Below are positions 1-7,176 of a stretch of 13,491 nucleotides of DNA, in pieces; positions within the stretch are counted from its first letter, which is position 1, and the number at the start of each line of letters is the position of its first letter. The notes under the pieces are model-generated. The model was not told where the DNA came from, ran no database searches, and saw only the letters and a list, made by a program, of their open reading frames with translations. Location: positions 1 through 13,491 of the forward strand of contig JAZDLC010000020.1 of NCBI GenBank assembly GCA_043802345.1, given 5' to 3'. Origin of the DNA: JAZDLC01 sp043802345. GTDB lineage: Bacteria; Planctomycetota; B15-G4; JADJEK01. Position numbers and translations under genes: made by a program.

Positions 1-1
1 G

Positions 2-235
2 AATGGCGTGATCGCCTTCTCCGGCTACTGGGGCGGGGGCGGCCAGGGCCTCTTCCTGCACCGCAGCGGCGCGGTCGAGGCGGTCCTCATGAAGGGCGAC
101 GTGCTGGACGGCAGCGTCGTCGAGCAGGCGTTCTGCCGCACGAGGAACATGAGTGGCCGGCGGATGCTGATCGAGGTCCGGTTCCAGAGCAGCCCGCCGC
201 TCTCGCATCGGGCGCTGTACCTGGTGCGGATCTAG
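2..235 (+). CDS. C-terminal end of a choice-of-anchor NxxGxxAF tandem-repeat protein (partial)
   Basis: The frame is open from the first complete codon at the left edge to a TAG at 233-235, so this is the last 77 residues of a longer protein. It opens with NGVIAF, which fits the repeated NxxGxxAF signature. It continues with a glycine-rich turn, GLFLHRSG and a VLMKGDVLDGS stretch, matching the usual order of such a repeat (NxxGxVAF, then GIFL, a short beta hairpin, then a GD-x-x-PG-like turn). These repeats are predicted beta-propeller-like surface or secreted domains of unknown function. The last 30 residues leave the repeat pattern and may be a closing strand. The ATG/GTG codons at 8 and further in are internal, not starts. 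The family call rests on one visible repeat and is moderate. Confidence 0.6.
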   Translation, partial: NGVIAFSGYWGGGGQGLFLHRSGAVEAVLMKGDVLDGSVVEQAFCRTRNMSGRRMLIEVRFQSSPPLSHRALYLVRI

Positions 236-243
236 TCCTTCCT

Positions 244-272
244 CTGGGTAGGCCAGGACCGTTCTTTTTCTT
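244..272 (+). terminator. Weak terminator-like stem followed by T-rich run
   Basis: A short stem, CTGG (244-247) with CCAG (253-256), is followed a few bases later by a T-rich run (261-272). It lies 9 bases after the stop of the upstream partial gene. The stem is only four pairs, so this is a weak candidate. The rest of the 80-base gap holds the next gene's Shine-Dalgarno and no clear promoter. Confidence 0.22.
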
Positions 273-315
273 CGGCATTCGGGGTACCCTGAAGGCCCAG
301 ATCGGAGGATTCATC

Positions 316-2220
316 ATGCGTCCCAGCCACCTGCTCATCACCTCGACCATCCTGCTGGCTCTGGCCTTCCAGGCACGGGCACAGACTCCTTCCTACATCG
401 ATCCGGCCCGGGTGCTGGTGGTCTACAACCAGAACTTCCCGGATGGCAACGGCAACGGTGTCGGGGACAGCGTGGAGGTGGCGCTCGCCTATCAGGCGAA
501 GCGGGGCGTTCCGGCAGCCAACATGCTGGCCGTCTCCTGCTCCACGAACAACTTCTACTACTACTCGTCGGCGGGATGGACGGCGTTCTTCAACGAGATC
601 CGGACACCGGTGATCGACCTGCTGAATCTCCTCGGACCGACCAGCATCGACACGATCCTCTTCTGCTATGGCGTTCCGTATCAACTCTCGCTCGATGCCG
701 TGGACGGCGGCACCCGCTCGCTGGATCAGGCGATGGCGACGCCAAACGCGCTCGGCACCGCCACCGTGCCCGACTTCGGGCTCACGTGGCGCAACTCGCC
801 CTACAAGGACAAGTCTCCGGGATACACGACCGAGGCGGGGCACTTCGACCACACCTACCTGTACCTGGGCACCAACATGTACCTGACCGCCCGGCTGGAT
901 GCACCGAACGTCGATCGCGTGCTCGACTTGATCGAGGGGGCGCTGTACGGCGACCTGTACCTGGGGAACGCGCCCGGGGACTACAAGGGAGTGATCTACG
1001 TCGACACGAGGTTCAGCGACTACCCGAGTCCGGCCACGCTGCCTTACCCGCACCGTCACGCCACCTACACCGGCGCCGACCAGGACATGGCGCGCTGCAC
1101 CATCCTGTTCGACAACATCGGCTTCCCCTTCATGTGGGAGAACACCAGCACCGATCTCGAGATCGGCGACCCCGGGGCGACCTACCGCACCGGCGCCTCG
1201 GCTGAACTGGCGCCGGACGCGATGTTCTATTACGGCTGGTACAACTACAACAAGTACAACGACAACGTCTGGAAGTTCCTGCCCGGCTCGGCGGCGTGCG
1301 ACCTGAACAGCAACTCGTCGGCGAACATCCGGAGCGAAACCGCGGTGAACTTCCTCCCCGGGGCCTTCGAGGATGGACTGACGTGCGCCGCCGGCTGCAT
1401 CGCGGAACCGTACCTCGACGGCCATCCGTTCCCGGAATCGTTCATCTACTACCTCGTGAACGGTTTCTCGTTCGCCGAGGCCAGCTCGATCTCGGACCCC
1501 ACCGCTCTCTGGGTCTCACTCTACGTGGGCGATCCGCTCTACTGCCCGATGCTGGTCGGGAAGGTCCCTCAGGCCGACCTGACTGCGCCGCCCGTCCCGG
1601 CGCTCGAAGCTCTGGGCGGGACTCTCTCCGAGCAGAGCTTCAGGCTGCGGATCGACACGAGCGGACTCGATCCGGATCTGGTGAAGGTCCAGGGGAGCTA
1701 CGGCGTCCCCCCGGTGCTCGACCAGACGGTCGCGGAAAGCGAGCACTTCAGGATGATGCAGGAGGTGACCCTCGACGGGCTGGCTACCGGCCCGTTCTAC
1801 CGCGCGGCGCTCGAGGTGGTCGATCCCGCGGGGAACGTCACGGCGGCCCCGGATGAGGTTCTGTTCTTCAATGACGGCGCCAGCGATCTGGTCGTCGCCG
1901 CCCTGTCGGACACCACGGCAGCGAGTTCGTTCACCCCCCTCACCCTCGAGTTCGCCACGCGGGTTCCGGGAGGCGCCGGCGCCGCCACCGGTTTCACCAT
2001 GTCGGTCGACGTGCCCCACCGGGGGATCTTCGGGTTCAATCTCCTGCCGTTCCTCTTCACCCATCCGATCGCCCTGCACGGCGACTTCGCGGGCGGCGAT
2101 ACGTTCAGCATCGAGCTCGGGTTCCCTCTCGGCCTGCCTCCGGGCACCTACATCTTCCACGTCGACGCGGCCACAGCCTCCGCCACAGCCCATGACTCGG
2201 TGACAGTCGTCATCAGCTAG
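316..2220 (+). CDS. Secreted TIGR03790 family protein
   Basis: This 634-residue protein has a signal peptide (positive start, hydrophobic 6-19, likely cleavage after ARA at 20-22). GGAGG at 304-308, seven bases before the ATG, fixes the start. The mature N-terminus has the TIGR03790 hallmark ARVLVVYNQNFPD, then an aspartate/glycine-rich loop at about 43-52, the AKRGVPAANML segment (about 61-71) and DTILFCYGVPYQL (about 112-124). The TIGR03790 region covers roughly residues 30-415. The last 200 residues look like beta-sandwich material, with a VDPAGNV motif typical of Ig/fibronectin-like modules. The family is uncharacterised. From memory, its definition notes a phylogenetic association with exosortase-bearing genomes. 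No PEP-CTERM-like tail (motif, membrane helix, basic end) is present here; the protein ends TVVIS. It faces the convergent isomerase-like gene across 36 bases. Confidence 0.85.
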   Translation: MRPSHLLITSTILLALAFQARAQTPSYIDPARVLVVYNQNFPDGNGNGVGDSVEVALAYQAKRGVPAANMLAVSCSTNNFYYYSSAGWTAFFNEIRTPVIDLLNLLGPTSIDTILFCYGVPYQLSLDAVDGGTRSLDQAMATPNALGTATVPDFGLTWRNSPYKDKSPGYTTEAGHFDHTYLYLGTNMYLTARLDAPNVDRVLDLIEGALYGDLYLGNAPGDYKGVIYVDTRFSDYPSPATLPYPHRHATYTGADQDMARCTILFDNIGFPFMWENTSTDLEIGDPGATYRTGASAELAPDAMFYYGWYNYNKYNDNVWKFLPGSAACDLNSNSSANIRSETAVNFLPGAFEDGLTCAAGCIAEPYLDGHPFPESFIYYLVNGFSFAEASSISDPTALWVSLYVGDPLYCPMLVGKVPQADLTAPPVPALEALGGTLSEQSFRLRIDTSGLDPDLVKVQGSYGVPPVLDQTVAESEHFRMMQEVTLDGLATGPFYRAALEVVDPAGNVTAAPDEVLFFNDGASDLVVAALSDTTAASSFTPLTLEFATRVPGGAGAATGFTMSVDVPHRGIFGFNLLPFLFTHPIALHGDFAGGDTFSIELGFPLGLPPGTYIFHVDAATASATAHDSVTVVIS

Positions 2221-2239
2221 TCCGCGACGTTGGAGGCAA

Positions 2240-2265
2240 GAGGCCCGGCGCCGGCGTCAGGCCTC
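2240..2265. terminator. GC-rich stem-loop at the convergent gene junction
   Basis: GAGGCC (2240-2245) pairs with GGCCTC (2260-2265), and the loop contains the palindrome CCGGCGCCGG (2245-2254). It lies just past the TIGR03790 stop and across the stop codon of the minus-strand isomerase-like gene. It could end transcription from both sides, but neither strand has a T-run after it. If it acts, it may need Rho or work by another route. Confidence 0.3.
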
Positions 2266-3807
2266 CTCGATCAACTCCAGACCGAACCGGTCGCAGAGCG
2301 CGACCACCTGCGGCCTGAGGTCGCCGTAGAAGGTCACCCGGTGCCAGCCCATGCGCCACTCCTCGGTGAGCTTCTCGATGTCGCCCTTCACCGCCGCGGC
2401 CAGCTTGGTGCGGCAGGCCATGTCGCTGTCGTTGTTGCTGGTGGTCTTCGCCTGGTGGAACAGCACTTGCCTCGTGACCAGGTTGATCTCCAGCGTCGTG
2501 GTCAAGTAGCCGGCGGGCAGGAGCGACTGGATCGAGGCGCCCTTGCGGTCCTCGGAGTGGTTGCGGATCCGGAAAGGGTTCATTGGGCCTTCCGTGCCGA
2601 ACGGCCTGGTCATCGCCACGCAGTGCGCGTAGATGATCTCGTTCCTCGAGGTGTCGATCACGGGATCGGAGATGAAGCCCGGCCGGCCGGCGAGCGAGCC
2701 GATCGTCGCCATGGTCAGCGCGGACATCTGGTCCGCCTCGCACCCCCCCACCAGGCCATCGTCGTTCAGTTGGGCGAACCCCAGGCACGGGTAGGCGCTG
2801 AGGTGACCGCCGTAGAAGCCGCCGAGGCAGTTGACGCTGATCCCGTGCGCGCCGTGCTGCTCGATCAACTGCTTCATCCCGAGGTAGATCGACGCGGACT
2901 TCTCGATCTCGGCCGGCTCCGGTTCGACGACCTCCTGCGCCGTCTCCATCCAGCGGGCCGCGACCGCCTTCGCCTCGTCGAGGTCAGCCGCCAGGTGCGC
3001 GGCCTTCAGCTCCTTGAAATCGATCGGCTTCAGCTCGCACCCCAGCAGCGCCTTCGCCTTGCCGCGGAACTCGTCGCCCCCCCAGCCTCCCCCGACGACC
3101 AGGATGCGCTTTTGCGCCAGCTCCTCGAGCGCTTCCTCGAAGTCACGCTCCCTGACCTCGTCCCTGGCGCAGGCCCAGTCGGTCTCTTCCGGCGTATTCT
3201 CCCGCCGGCTCGCGCGGAAGGCGGCGGCCACCTCGGCGCCGCTCTTCCCCTCCGCGAGCAGCGCGAAGCTCAGCGCGGAGCCCACGATGTCGTCGTCGTC
3301 GGAAGAACTGACCCAGTCGACGGGGTTCCCCTTCCCCATGATGCGAGGCTGGCGGTCGAGAAACAGCCCGGAGCCGCCGAAGAGATTGTCGACCAGGAGC
3401 GTCGGCTTGCCGGTCGCGCAGAGCTTGACGATGTCGTTGCGCCAGCCGAGGCCCTGGACGCAGATCAGGTAGCCGTCGACCTCGCCGTTCTTCTCCAGGA
3501 CACCGTCCGCCTCGGTGGGACCGTCCATCAGGCGCGTCACCAGGAATTCGACGTCGGGGCAACCGTTGGTCAGGAGCTTCAGCATCCGCTCCCGCCGCGC
3601 ATCGAAGTCGTACCCGATGTTCGGCCAGATCGGAACATCGTTGACCACCTCACAGAAGACGAGCCGGATCTTCGGCATGCCGCTCCGCCTCACGCTCAGC
3701 CCGGCGCGCGAGAGTTTCGGTCCGAGCAACATGCCTCCGGCGCACGCCGCGCAACCGGAGAGAAACTTCCGGCGGGAACAGGGAGGAGTCGTCGCGTGGG
3801 GTTTCAT
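2257..3807 (-). CDS. Tat-exported protein with L-fucose/arabinose isomerase fold
   Basis: The product has 516 residues. It starts with a twin-arginine signal: SRRKFL at 11-16, hydrophobic 17-29, possible cleavage near SRA (33-35). The body resembles the L-fucose isomerase-like superfamily: an N-terminal Rossmann-like part (about 46-300, with ILVVGGGWGGDEF at 225-247 region) and a C-terminal catalytic-type part with GISVNCLGG (322-330). The metal/catalytic pattern of FucI/AraA-type enzymes appears kept: Glu357 in GGCEAD, Asp381 or Asp385 in DPVIDTSRN, His395 in YAHC and His489 in GWHRVTFYGD. Family members interconvert aldoses and ketoses, normally in the cytoplasm; here the Tat signal sends a folded protein across the membrane. 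Substrate unknown. A longer frame opens at 3894, but those 29 residues only translate an intergenic hairpin. The ATG at 3807 has a strong Shine-Dalgarno. It is second in a two-gene unit after the DUF5010 gene. Confidence 0.75.
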   Translation of the reverse strand: MKPHATTPPCSRRKFLSGCAACAGGMLLGPKLSRAGLSVRRSGMPKIRLVFCEVVNDVPIWPNIGYDFDARRERMLKLLTNGCPDVEFLVTRLMDGPTEADGVLEKNGEVDGYLICVQGLGWRNDIVKLCATGKPTLLVDNLFGGSGLFLDRQPRIMGKGNPVDWVSSSDDDDIVGSALSFALLAEGKSGAEVAAAFRASRRENTPEETDWACARDEVRERDFEEALEELAQKRILVVGGGWGGDEFRGKAKALLGCELKPIDFKELKAAHLAADLDEAKAVAARWMETAQEVVEPEPAEIEKSASIYLGMKQLIEQHGAHGISVNCLGGFYGGHLSAYPCLGFAQLNDDGLVGGCEADQMSALTMATIGSLAGRPGFISDPVIDTSRNEIIYAHCVAMTRPFGTEGPMNPFRIRNHSEDRKGASIQSLLPAGYLTTTLEINLVTRQVLFHQAKTTSNNDSDMACRTKLAAAVKGDIEKLTEEWRMGWHRVTFYGDLRPQVVALCDRFGLELIEEA

Positions 3808-3812
3808 GGTCG

Positions 3813-3817
3813 CCTCC
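3813..3817 (-). promoter_or_regulatory. Ribosome binding site that fixes the isomerase-like start
   Basis: On the minus strand this reads GGAGG with a 5-base spacer to the ATG at 3807. It selects the start directly before the Tat signal and argues against the in-frame upstream start at 3894. Confidence 0.75.
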
Positions 3818-3840
3818 AGGTTTGAATTAGAGCGAAGGGT

Positions 3841-3886
3841 CCGAACCGGGTCCACTTCAACAGGTAGTGAAGCAGACCCGGTTCGG
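3841..3886 (-). promoter_or_regulatory. Long perfect inverted repeat between the DUF5010 and isomerase-like genes
   Basis: CCGAACCGGGTC (3841-3852) is the exact reverse complement of GACCCGGTTCGG (3875-3886), giving a 12-bp stem. After a 2x2 internal loop a second stem, CTTCA (3855-3859) with TGAAG (3868-3872), closes on an 8-base loop. It starts 4 bases after the DUF5010 stop and ends 33 bases before the isomerase-like start. On the coding (minus) strand no T-run follows, so an intercistronic mRNA structure (3'-end protection, or partial attenuation lowering the second gene) fits better than a classical terminator. On the plus strand it is followed by TCTTTC. Confidence 0.6.
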
Positions 3887-3890
3887 TCTT

Positions 3891-5435
3891 TCAATCGGCC
3901 CGCAGTTCGATTCGGCGCACGACGGGTCCCGACCCGGAGAAGGCGAGGCGCAGGTCGGAGCCGGAGTTCTGCCGGTTCGCCAGGCGGGCGCCGGGAAGCC
4001 GGTACCGCTCGACCACCAGGGAGCCTTGCCGCTCGGTGGACGTCACCGCGACCTGGGTGTAGGCACCGGAGAGCGTCGCCTGTTCGTCCCTGGAATCGTA
4101 CTGGACGGAAACGGACCCTCCCGGCTCCCGGGTCACGACGAGCCAGAGCTCTTCGTCCACATTGAATCGCCAGTAGTCGCTGACCCGGAAGTAGAGGTAG
4201 CGCATCTTCTCCGCCGCTCCGCCCGCGCGCAGCCAGCCGCCTTCGATCCGGAACGGACCGTCCTCGCAGACTCCCTCGGTCAGGCCGATCCGCTCCTCTG
4301 AGGCGTAGTCGATGGTCACCGCATTCAGACCCTCTGCTTCCCGGCCAAAGGAGAGATCCTCGCGCGGCAGCAGCTCCTTCTGGCGCAACGTGATCGGCGG
4401 GCCGGGCGCGAGTCCCTGCTTCAGGCGGTCCACGAACACGCGGGTCAGCTGCGAGTAGAGGTCGCCCAGTTCCTTCGAGGGGCAGAGTTCCGTCCCTTCG
4501 TGCATCTCGTTCCAGGTCTCGAGGATCACCAACTCCGGCCGGTAAGCGAGCGCCTGCTGCCAGGACCAGCGATAGAAATCGCCCTCCTCCCGCTCCCGGA
4601 TCGGCGTGCGCCGGCCCGGAACCTGCGTGTCGTCGTAGCCGGGGCCGATCTGCGCCACCCGGTCGAACAGCTTCGGCCCGGTCAGCGCTGCCCCCCAGGC
4701 GGTCGTCAGGTCCTGGCCGATGTCGCCCCAGGAGACGTCCGCGACGAGACAGATCCGCTCGTTCGGAAACTTCTTCGAGAAGGCCGCGCGAAGATGATCG
4801 CCCAGCCCGGGGTCCCAGGCGGCGGCGAACGCGCTGCCGTACAGCACCACCGGCACGGCGCCGTCGAGAGGATCATGATTCAGTCGGGCCCAGTGACGGG
4901 AGGGGATCTGCTCGAAGTACTCGATCACGGTCCGGCAGAACAGGTCCCGTCCAGAGTCCGCGGTCAGGTCGGCGCGCCCGCCCCGCGGCTCGGCGCCGCG
5001 GACGTCGTTCAGGAGCGTGGAGGTGTCGTAGAAGAGGCCCAGCTTCACCCGTGGCAGGGAACGCTGCTGCAGCCGGTCGAGCGCCTTCACCATCGGCTTC
5101 AGCCCGGCCCGCGAGAACCGGATTCCCGGCCGCTCATAGGCGCCCGGCGCTCCCCAGTAGACCGGCAAGGCGATGTCGATCCCGGCCCGCGCCATCTCCT
5201 GGAATTCCCCTTCGTACCAGTCGGCGCTCTCGTAGCTCACCTGCTCCTTCCGCATGAACTGATGCCGGTGCCCCTCACCCCCCCGCTCCGTGGGGAAGTG
5301 CTCATCCGGATAGCGGTACCAGTAGAAGAAGTGCGTCGCCACCAGGGGCGGCGGATCGACGTCCCGGGCTCCGGCGGACCCGGATCCCGAGAGCGCCAGC
5401 AGGAGGAAGAACACGAACTTCCAGGAATCGGCCAT
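3891..5435 (-). CDS. Secreted DUF5010 / GH99-like putative glycoside hydrolase
   Basis: The product has 514 residues, with a signal peptide (MADSWK then hydrophobic FVFFLLLALSG, cleavage near AGA at 21-23). The mature protein opens with ATHFFYWYRYPD (33-44) and H57, followed by MARAGIDIALPVYWG (81-95), typical of the first strands of DUF5010 and GH71/GH99-like (beta/alpha)8 barrels. AQIGPGYDDTQVPGR (261-275) and LETWNEMHEGTEL (305-317) follow. The latter parallels the WNEWHEGT motif carrying acidic residues in GH99-type endo-alpha-mannosidases, so Glu310/Glu313 are candidate active-site residues. The last 135 residues look like a beta-sandwich of carbohydrate-binding type (REPGGSVSVQYDS at 437-449). 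Substrate unknown. A frame opens upstream at 5801, but that part is not protein-like and the signal peptide supports 5435. A GGAAGG lies unusually close to the ATG. It is the first gene of a two-gene unit. Confidence 0.75.
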   Translation of the reverse strand: MADSWKFVFFLLLALSGSGSAGARDVDPPPLVATHFFYWYRYPDEHFPTERGGEGHRHQFMRKEQVSYESADWYEGEFQEMARAGIDIALPVYWGAPGAYERPGIRFSRAGLKPMVKALDRLQQRSLPRVKLGLFYDTSTLLNDVRGAEPRGGRADLTADSGRDLFCRTVIEYFEQIPSRHWARLNHDPLDGAVPVVLYGSAFAAAWDPGLGDHLRAAFSKKFPNERICLVADVSWGDIGQDLTTAWGAALTGPKLFDRVAQIGPGYDDTQVPGRRTPIREREEGDFYRWSWQQALAYRPELVILETWNEMHEGTELCPSKELGDLYSQLTRVFVDRLKQGLAPGPPITLRQKELLPREDLSFGREAEGLNAVTIDYASEERIGLTEGVCEDGPFRIEGGWLRAGGAAEKMRYLYFRVSDYWRFNVDEELWLVVTREPGGSVSVQYDSRDEQATLSGAYTQVAVTSTERQGSLVVERYRLPGARLANRQNSGSDLRLAFSGSGPVVRRIELRAD

Positions 5436-6153
5436 GCCTTCCAGAGTAGTCGATCCGCGCGGACAAGTCTCGCTTCGTGCCCTGGAGCCGATCTCGGAGG
5501 TGGATTCTGCGGCCGACGCGACCGAGCGAGAGGTCGCCGCTGTCACGAGTGACGACAAGAGCGAGAGCGCAACGCGCAGGTTCGTGCACGCAAGAGTCGT
5601 GACGCTCCCGGGGGAGATGGTCGAGGGAGCCGAGGTCACGGTCATGATGCAGGACCGGCGGGTCGGCCGGGAACAGTCGGGTGCGGACGGGACCTGCAGC
5701 ATCGAGGTTCCGCCCTTCGTGGACCCGCCTCTGGTCCTTGAGGCCTCGCACGGCGAGGCGAGATCGGGCGGGGTGACGGCGTTGGTGGAGGAGAACGTCA
5801 CGCTGGTCCTTCGTCCCGTTCAGACGCTCCGGTTCCTCGTCGTGGATGACGAGACCGGCGAGCCGGTCGAAGGATGCGCGATCCAGGTTTCTCCTCCGAG
5901 CTGGTGGACACATTACATGGGAAACCAGGTGCAGGGACGGACAGCGGGCGACGGAACCTGTTCGGTCGCGGTGCCGATCCCCCTGGGTCGAATCCTGATC
6001 ACCCACCCGTCGTATCGGATGCGCTCGATCGGTGATCCGACGCACGTCCTCCCCGCCGAACTCCCCCTTGTCGTCCGCTTGGCGCCCTGTCCACTGGTCC
6101 GGGTGCGACGCTTCTGGGACGCCTCGTCGGCCTCGAGCGCCCGGAAGACGTGA
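5434..6153 (+). CDS. Carboxypeptidase-regulatory-like domain protein, N-terminal fragment of a frameshifted gene
   Basis: The reading frame encodes 239 residues. After a charged, low-information first 48 residues come two beta-sandwich repeats of the carboxypeptidase regulatory-like type. Repeat one (about 49-130) has RVVTLPGEMVEGAEVTV and GADGTCSIEV; repeat two (about 131-222) has FLVVDDETGEPVEGCAIQV and AGDGTCSVAV. The family signature is a GxPVxGAxV strand followed by TxxDGxFxI. Such domains usually sit in exported scaffold or adhesion proteins. The last 15 residues (RVRRFWDASSASSARKT) look out of frame; the sequence continues sensibly in the next frame. The start is doubtful: ATG 5434 overlaps the divergent DUF5010 start, and no signal peptide is visible in any frame. 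In-frame GTG codons at 5500 and 5584 are alternatives. Either the true start lies later or the 5' end was lost. Confidence 0.6.
   Translation: MPSRVVDPRGQVSLRALEPISEVDSAADATEREVAAVTSDDKSESATRRFVHARVVTLPGEMVEGAEVTVMMQDRRVGREQSGADGTCSIEVPPFVDPPLVLEASHGEARSGGVTALVEENVTLVLRPVQTLRFLVVDDETGEPVEGCAIQVSPPSWWTHYMGNQVQGRTAGDGTCSVAVPIPLGRILITHPSYRMRSIGDPTHVLPAELPLVVRLAPCPLVRVRRFWDASSASSARKT
5542..5553. promoter_or_regulatory. Operator-like palindrome GTCACGAGTGAC upstream of the DUF5010 gene
   Basis: Two 5-base arms (GTCAC/GTGAC) surround a 2-base centre, about 107 bases upstream of the DUF5010 start. The site lies within the presumed 5' coding part of the divergent gene at 5434, whose true start is uncertain. 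It could be a repressor or activator site for one or both genes. A short palindrome can also arise by chance, and no partner copy is seen elsewhere in the window. Confidence 0.2.
6100..6104 (+). other. Apparent frameshift (one G missing in a G run)
   Basis: At CTG-GTC-CGG-GTG the first frame runs into an atypical tail and stops at 6151-6153. Adding one G to the three at 6101-6103 gives LVRGATLLGRLVGLERPEDV and continues straight into the 6150-7118 frame with regulatory-like domain sequence. The restored gene (5434-7118 plus one base) is exactly 562 codons including the stop. It may be a true mutation or a homopolymer error in sequencing or assembly. Confidence 0.7.
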
Positions 6154-7118
6154 ACCTGGCGATCTTCCGCTCCGTCTACCAGGACCGCGGACCCGCCCTG
6201 AGGCGATGGTTGGGGCAGGCAGGGACGGACGGCCGCTTCCGAATCGAGGGACTCCGCCAGGAATCGTACTATTCAGTCAACATCACGTCGCCCGAACAAC
6301 CGGCCCTGGCTTTCAAGATACACGCGGATGCTGATCAGGACCTCATGGACCTGGGAGATCTGAAGCTGCGACCGGATTCGAATGTCAGGTCGGTGCGCCT
6401 GAAGGTCGTGGATGAAGGCGGAACGGCGATCGCGGGCGCGAGGATCGGCACCTGGAGGTACTCCGAAGACGCGCGGTTCACCGACGCAGCCGGGCATGCC
6501 GACGTTCCCGTGGCGCATGACCTGACGATCTTGCCGATCGACCGGCCCGGCTTCCTGCACACCGAAGTCGTGCCGGGGGCACGGGCGGAGCTCGAGGTCA
6601 CGCTGCGCCGGGCCCCGCTGGTTCGAGGACGCGTCGTGGACGATAGCGGAGCTCCGGTCCCCTTCGCGATGGTGAGGCTCCTTCCGACGGCAGAGAATTA
6701 CGAACCCAGACCCAACGAGCCGCTGCCGCGAACCTGGTGCGACGCGGAGGGTCGGTTCGAACTGCATCAGGCTCATCCGGGGAAGAGCTACGTCCAGGCG
6801 GAGGCGCCCGGATTCGTGGAGCTGTTTCCCTTTCCCATCGTTGCGGAGGGTGGGGAGATCGTGGCGAAGCTCGCTCGCGACCCATGGCTGGTCGTGGAAC
6901 TGATCGCCGCGGAGGTTGCTCAGGAGTGGACCATCGGCGCCAACTCCTACTTCGACACGGGTCGCCGGCTTCCCCGCAACGAACGAATCGTGTGGATGCT
7001 CGTCCATCCAGGGCGGTGCAACTACACCGTCGAAGTCCCGGGCTACTCGCCGGTCACCGGGTCGCTCGAGTTGTTTCCGGGAGAGACCCGGCGCGTCCAG
7101 GTGACGCCAACGCAGTAG
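6150..7118 (+). CDS. Carboxypeptidase-regulatory-like domain protein, C-terminal fragment of a frameshifted gene
   Basis: As a separate frame it would start at GTG 6150, overlapping the previous stop as GTGA, with 322 residues. No Shine-Dalgarno is convincing, and protein-like sequence extends upstream to about 6102 in the same frame, so this is best read as the rest of the gene that begins near 5434. It carries about four more beta-sandwich repeats. Clear ones are SVRLKVVDEGGTAIAGARI with FTDAAGHADV, and LVRGRVVDDSGAPVPFAMV with CDAEGRFEL. The final segment has a PGRCNYTVEVPGYSPVTG strand pair typical of the C-terminal edge of such domains. It has no membrane anchor or sorting tail. In the intact form the protein would be a chain of about six repeats, probably exported. 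The next gene follows after 58 bases, which hold a small stem (GCGGC/GCCGC) and no clear promoter. Confidence 0.6.
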   Translation: MNLAIFRSVYQDRGPALRRWLGQAGTDGRFRIEGLRQESYYSVNITSPEQPALAFKIHADADQDLMDLGDLKLRPDSNVRSVRLKVVDEGGTAIAGARIGTWRYSEDARFTDAAGHADVPVAHDLTILPIDRPGFLHTEVVPGARAELEVTLRRAPLVRGRVVDDSGAPVPFAMVRLLPTAENYEPRPNEPLPRTWCDAEGRFELHQAHPGKSYVQAEAPGFVELFPFPIVAEGGEIVAKLARDPWLVVELIAAEVAQEWTIGANSYFDTGRRLPRNERIVWMLVHPGRCNYTVEVPGYSPVTGSLELFPGETRRVQVTPTQ

Positions 7119-7176
7119 GACGGATCCGGTTACCTCTTGCGGCGATCGGCCGCGTCAGGTCTCCTGATCCGAGCTC

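Noticed and set aside
232..1425. Long antisense open frame (397 codons) opposite the TIGR03790 gene
   Set aside because: Arg/Val/Gly-rich composition typical of a GC-rich shadow frame; the plus-strand frame has a signal peptide, Shine-Dalgarno and family motifs.
2230..3825. 531-codon plus-strand frame opposite the isomerase-like gene
   Set aside because: No domain-like sequence, Arg/Leu/Ala-rich shadow; the minus-strand frame has a Tat signal and conserved motifs.
3808..3894. Upstream extension of the isomerase-like gene to 3894
   Set aside because: It would translate the intergenic hairpin and place 29 residues before the Tat signal; the ATG at 3807 has a strong ribosome site.
4500..5552. 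350-codon plus-strand frame opposite the DUF5010 gene
   Set aside because: Shadow composition, no ribosome site, and the opposite frame has clear family motifs.
5436..5801. Upstream extension of the DUF5010 gene to 5801
   Set aside because: Ser/Thr-rich, not protein-like, and it would bury the signal peptide inside the protein.
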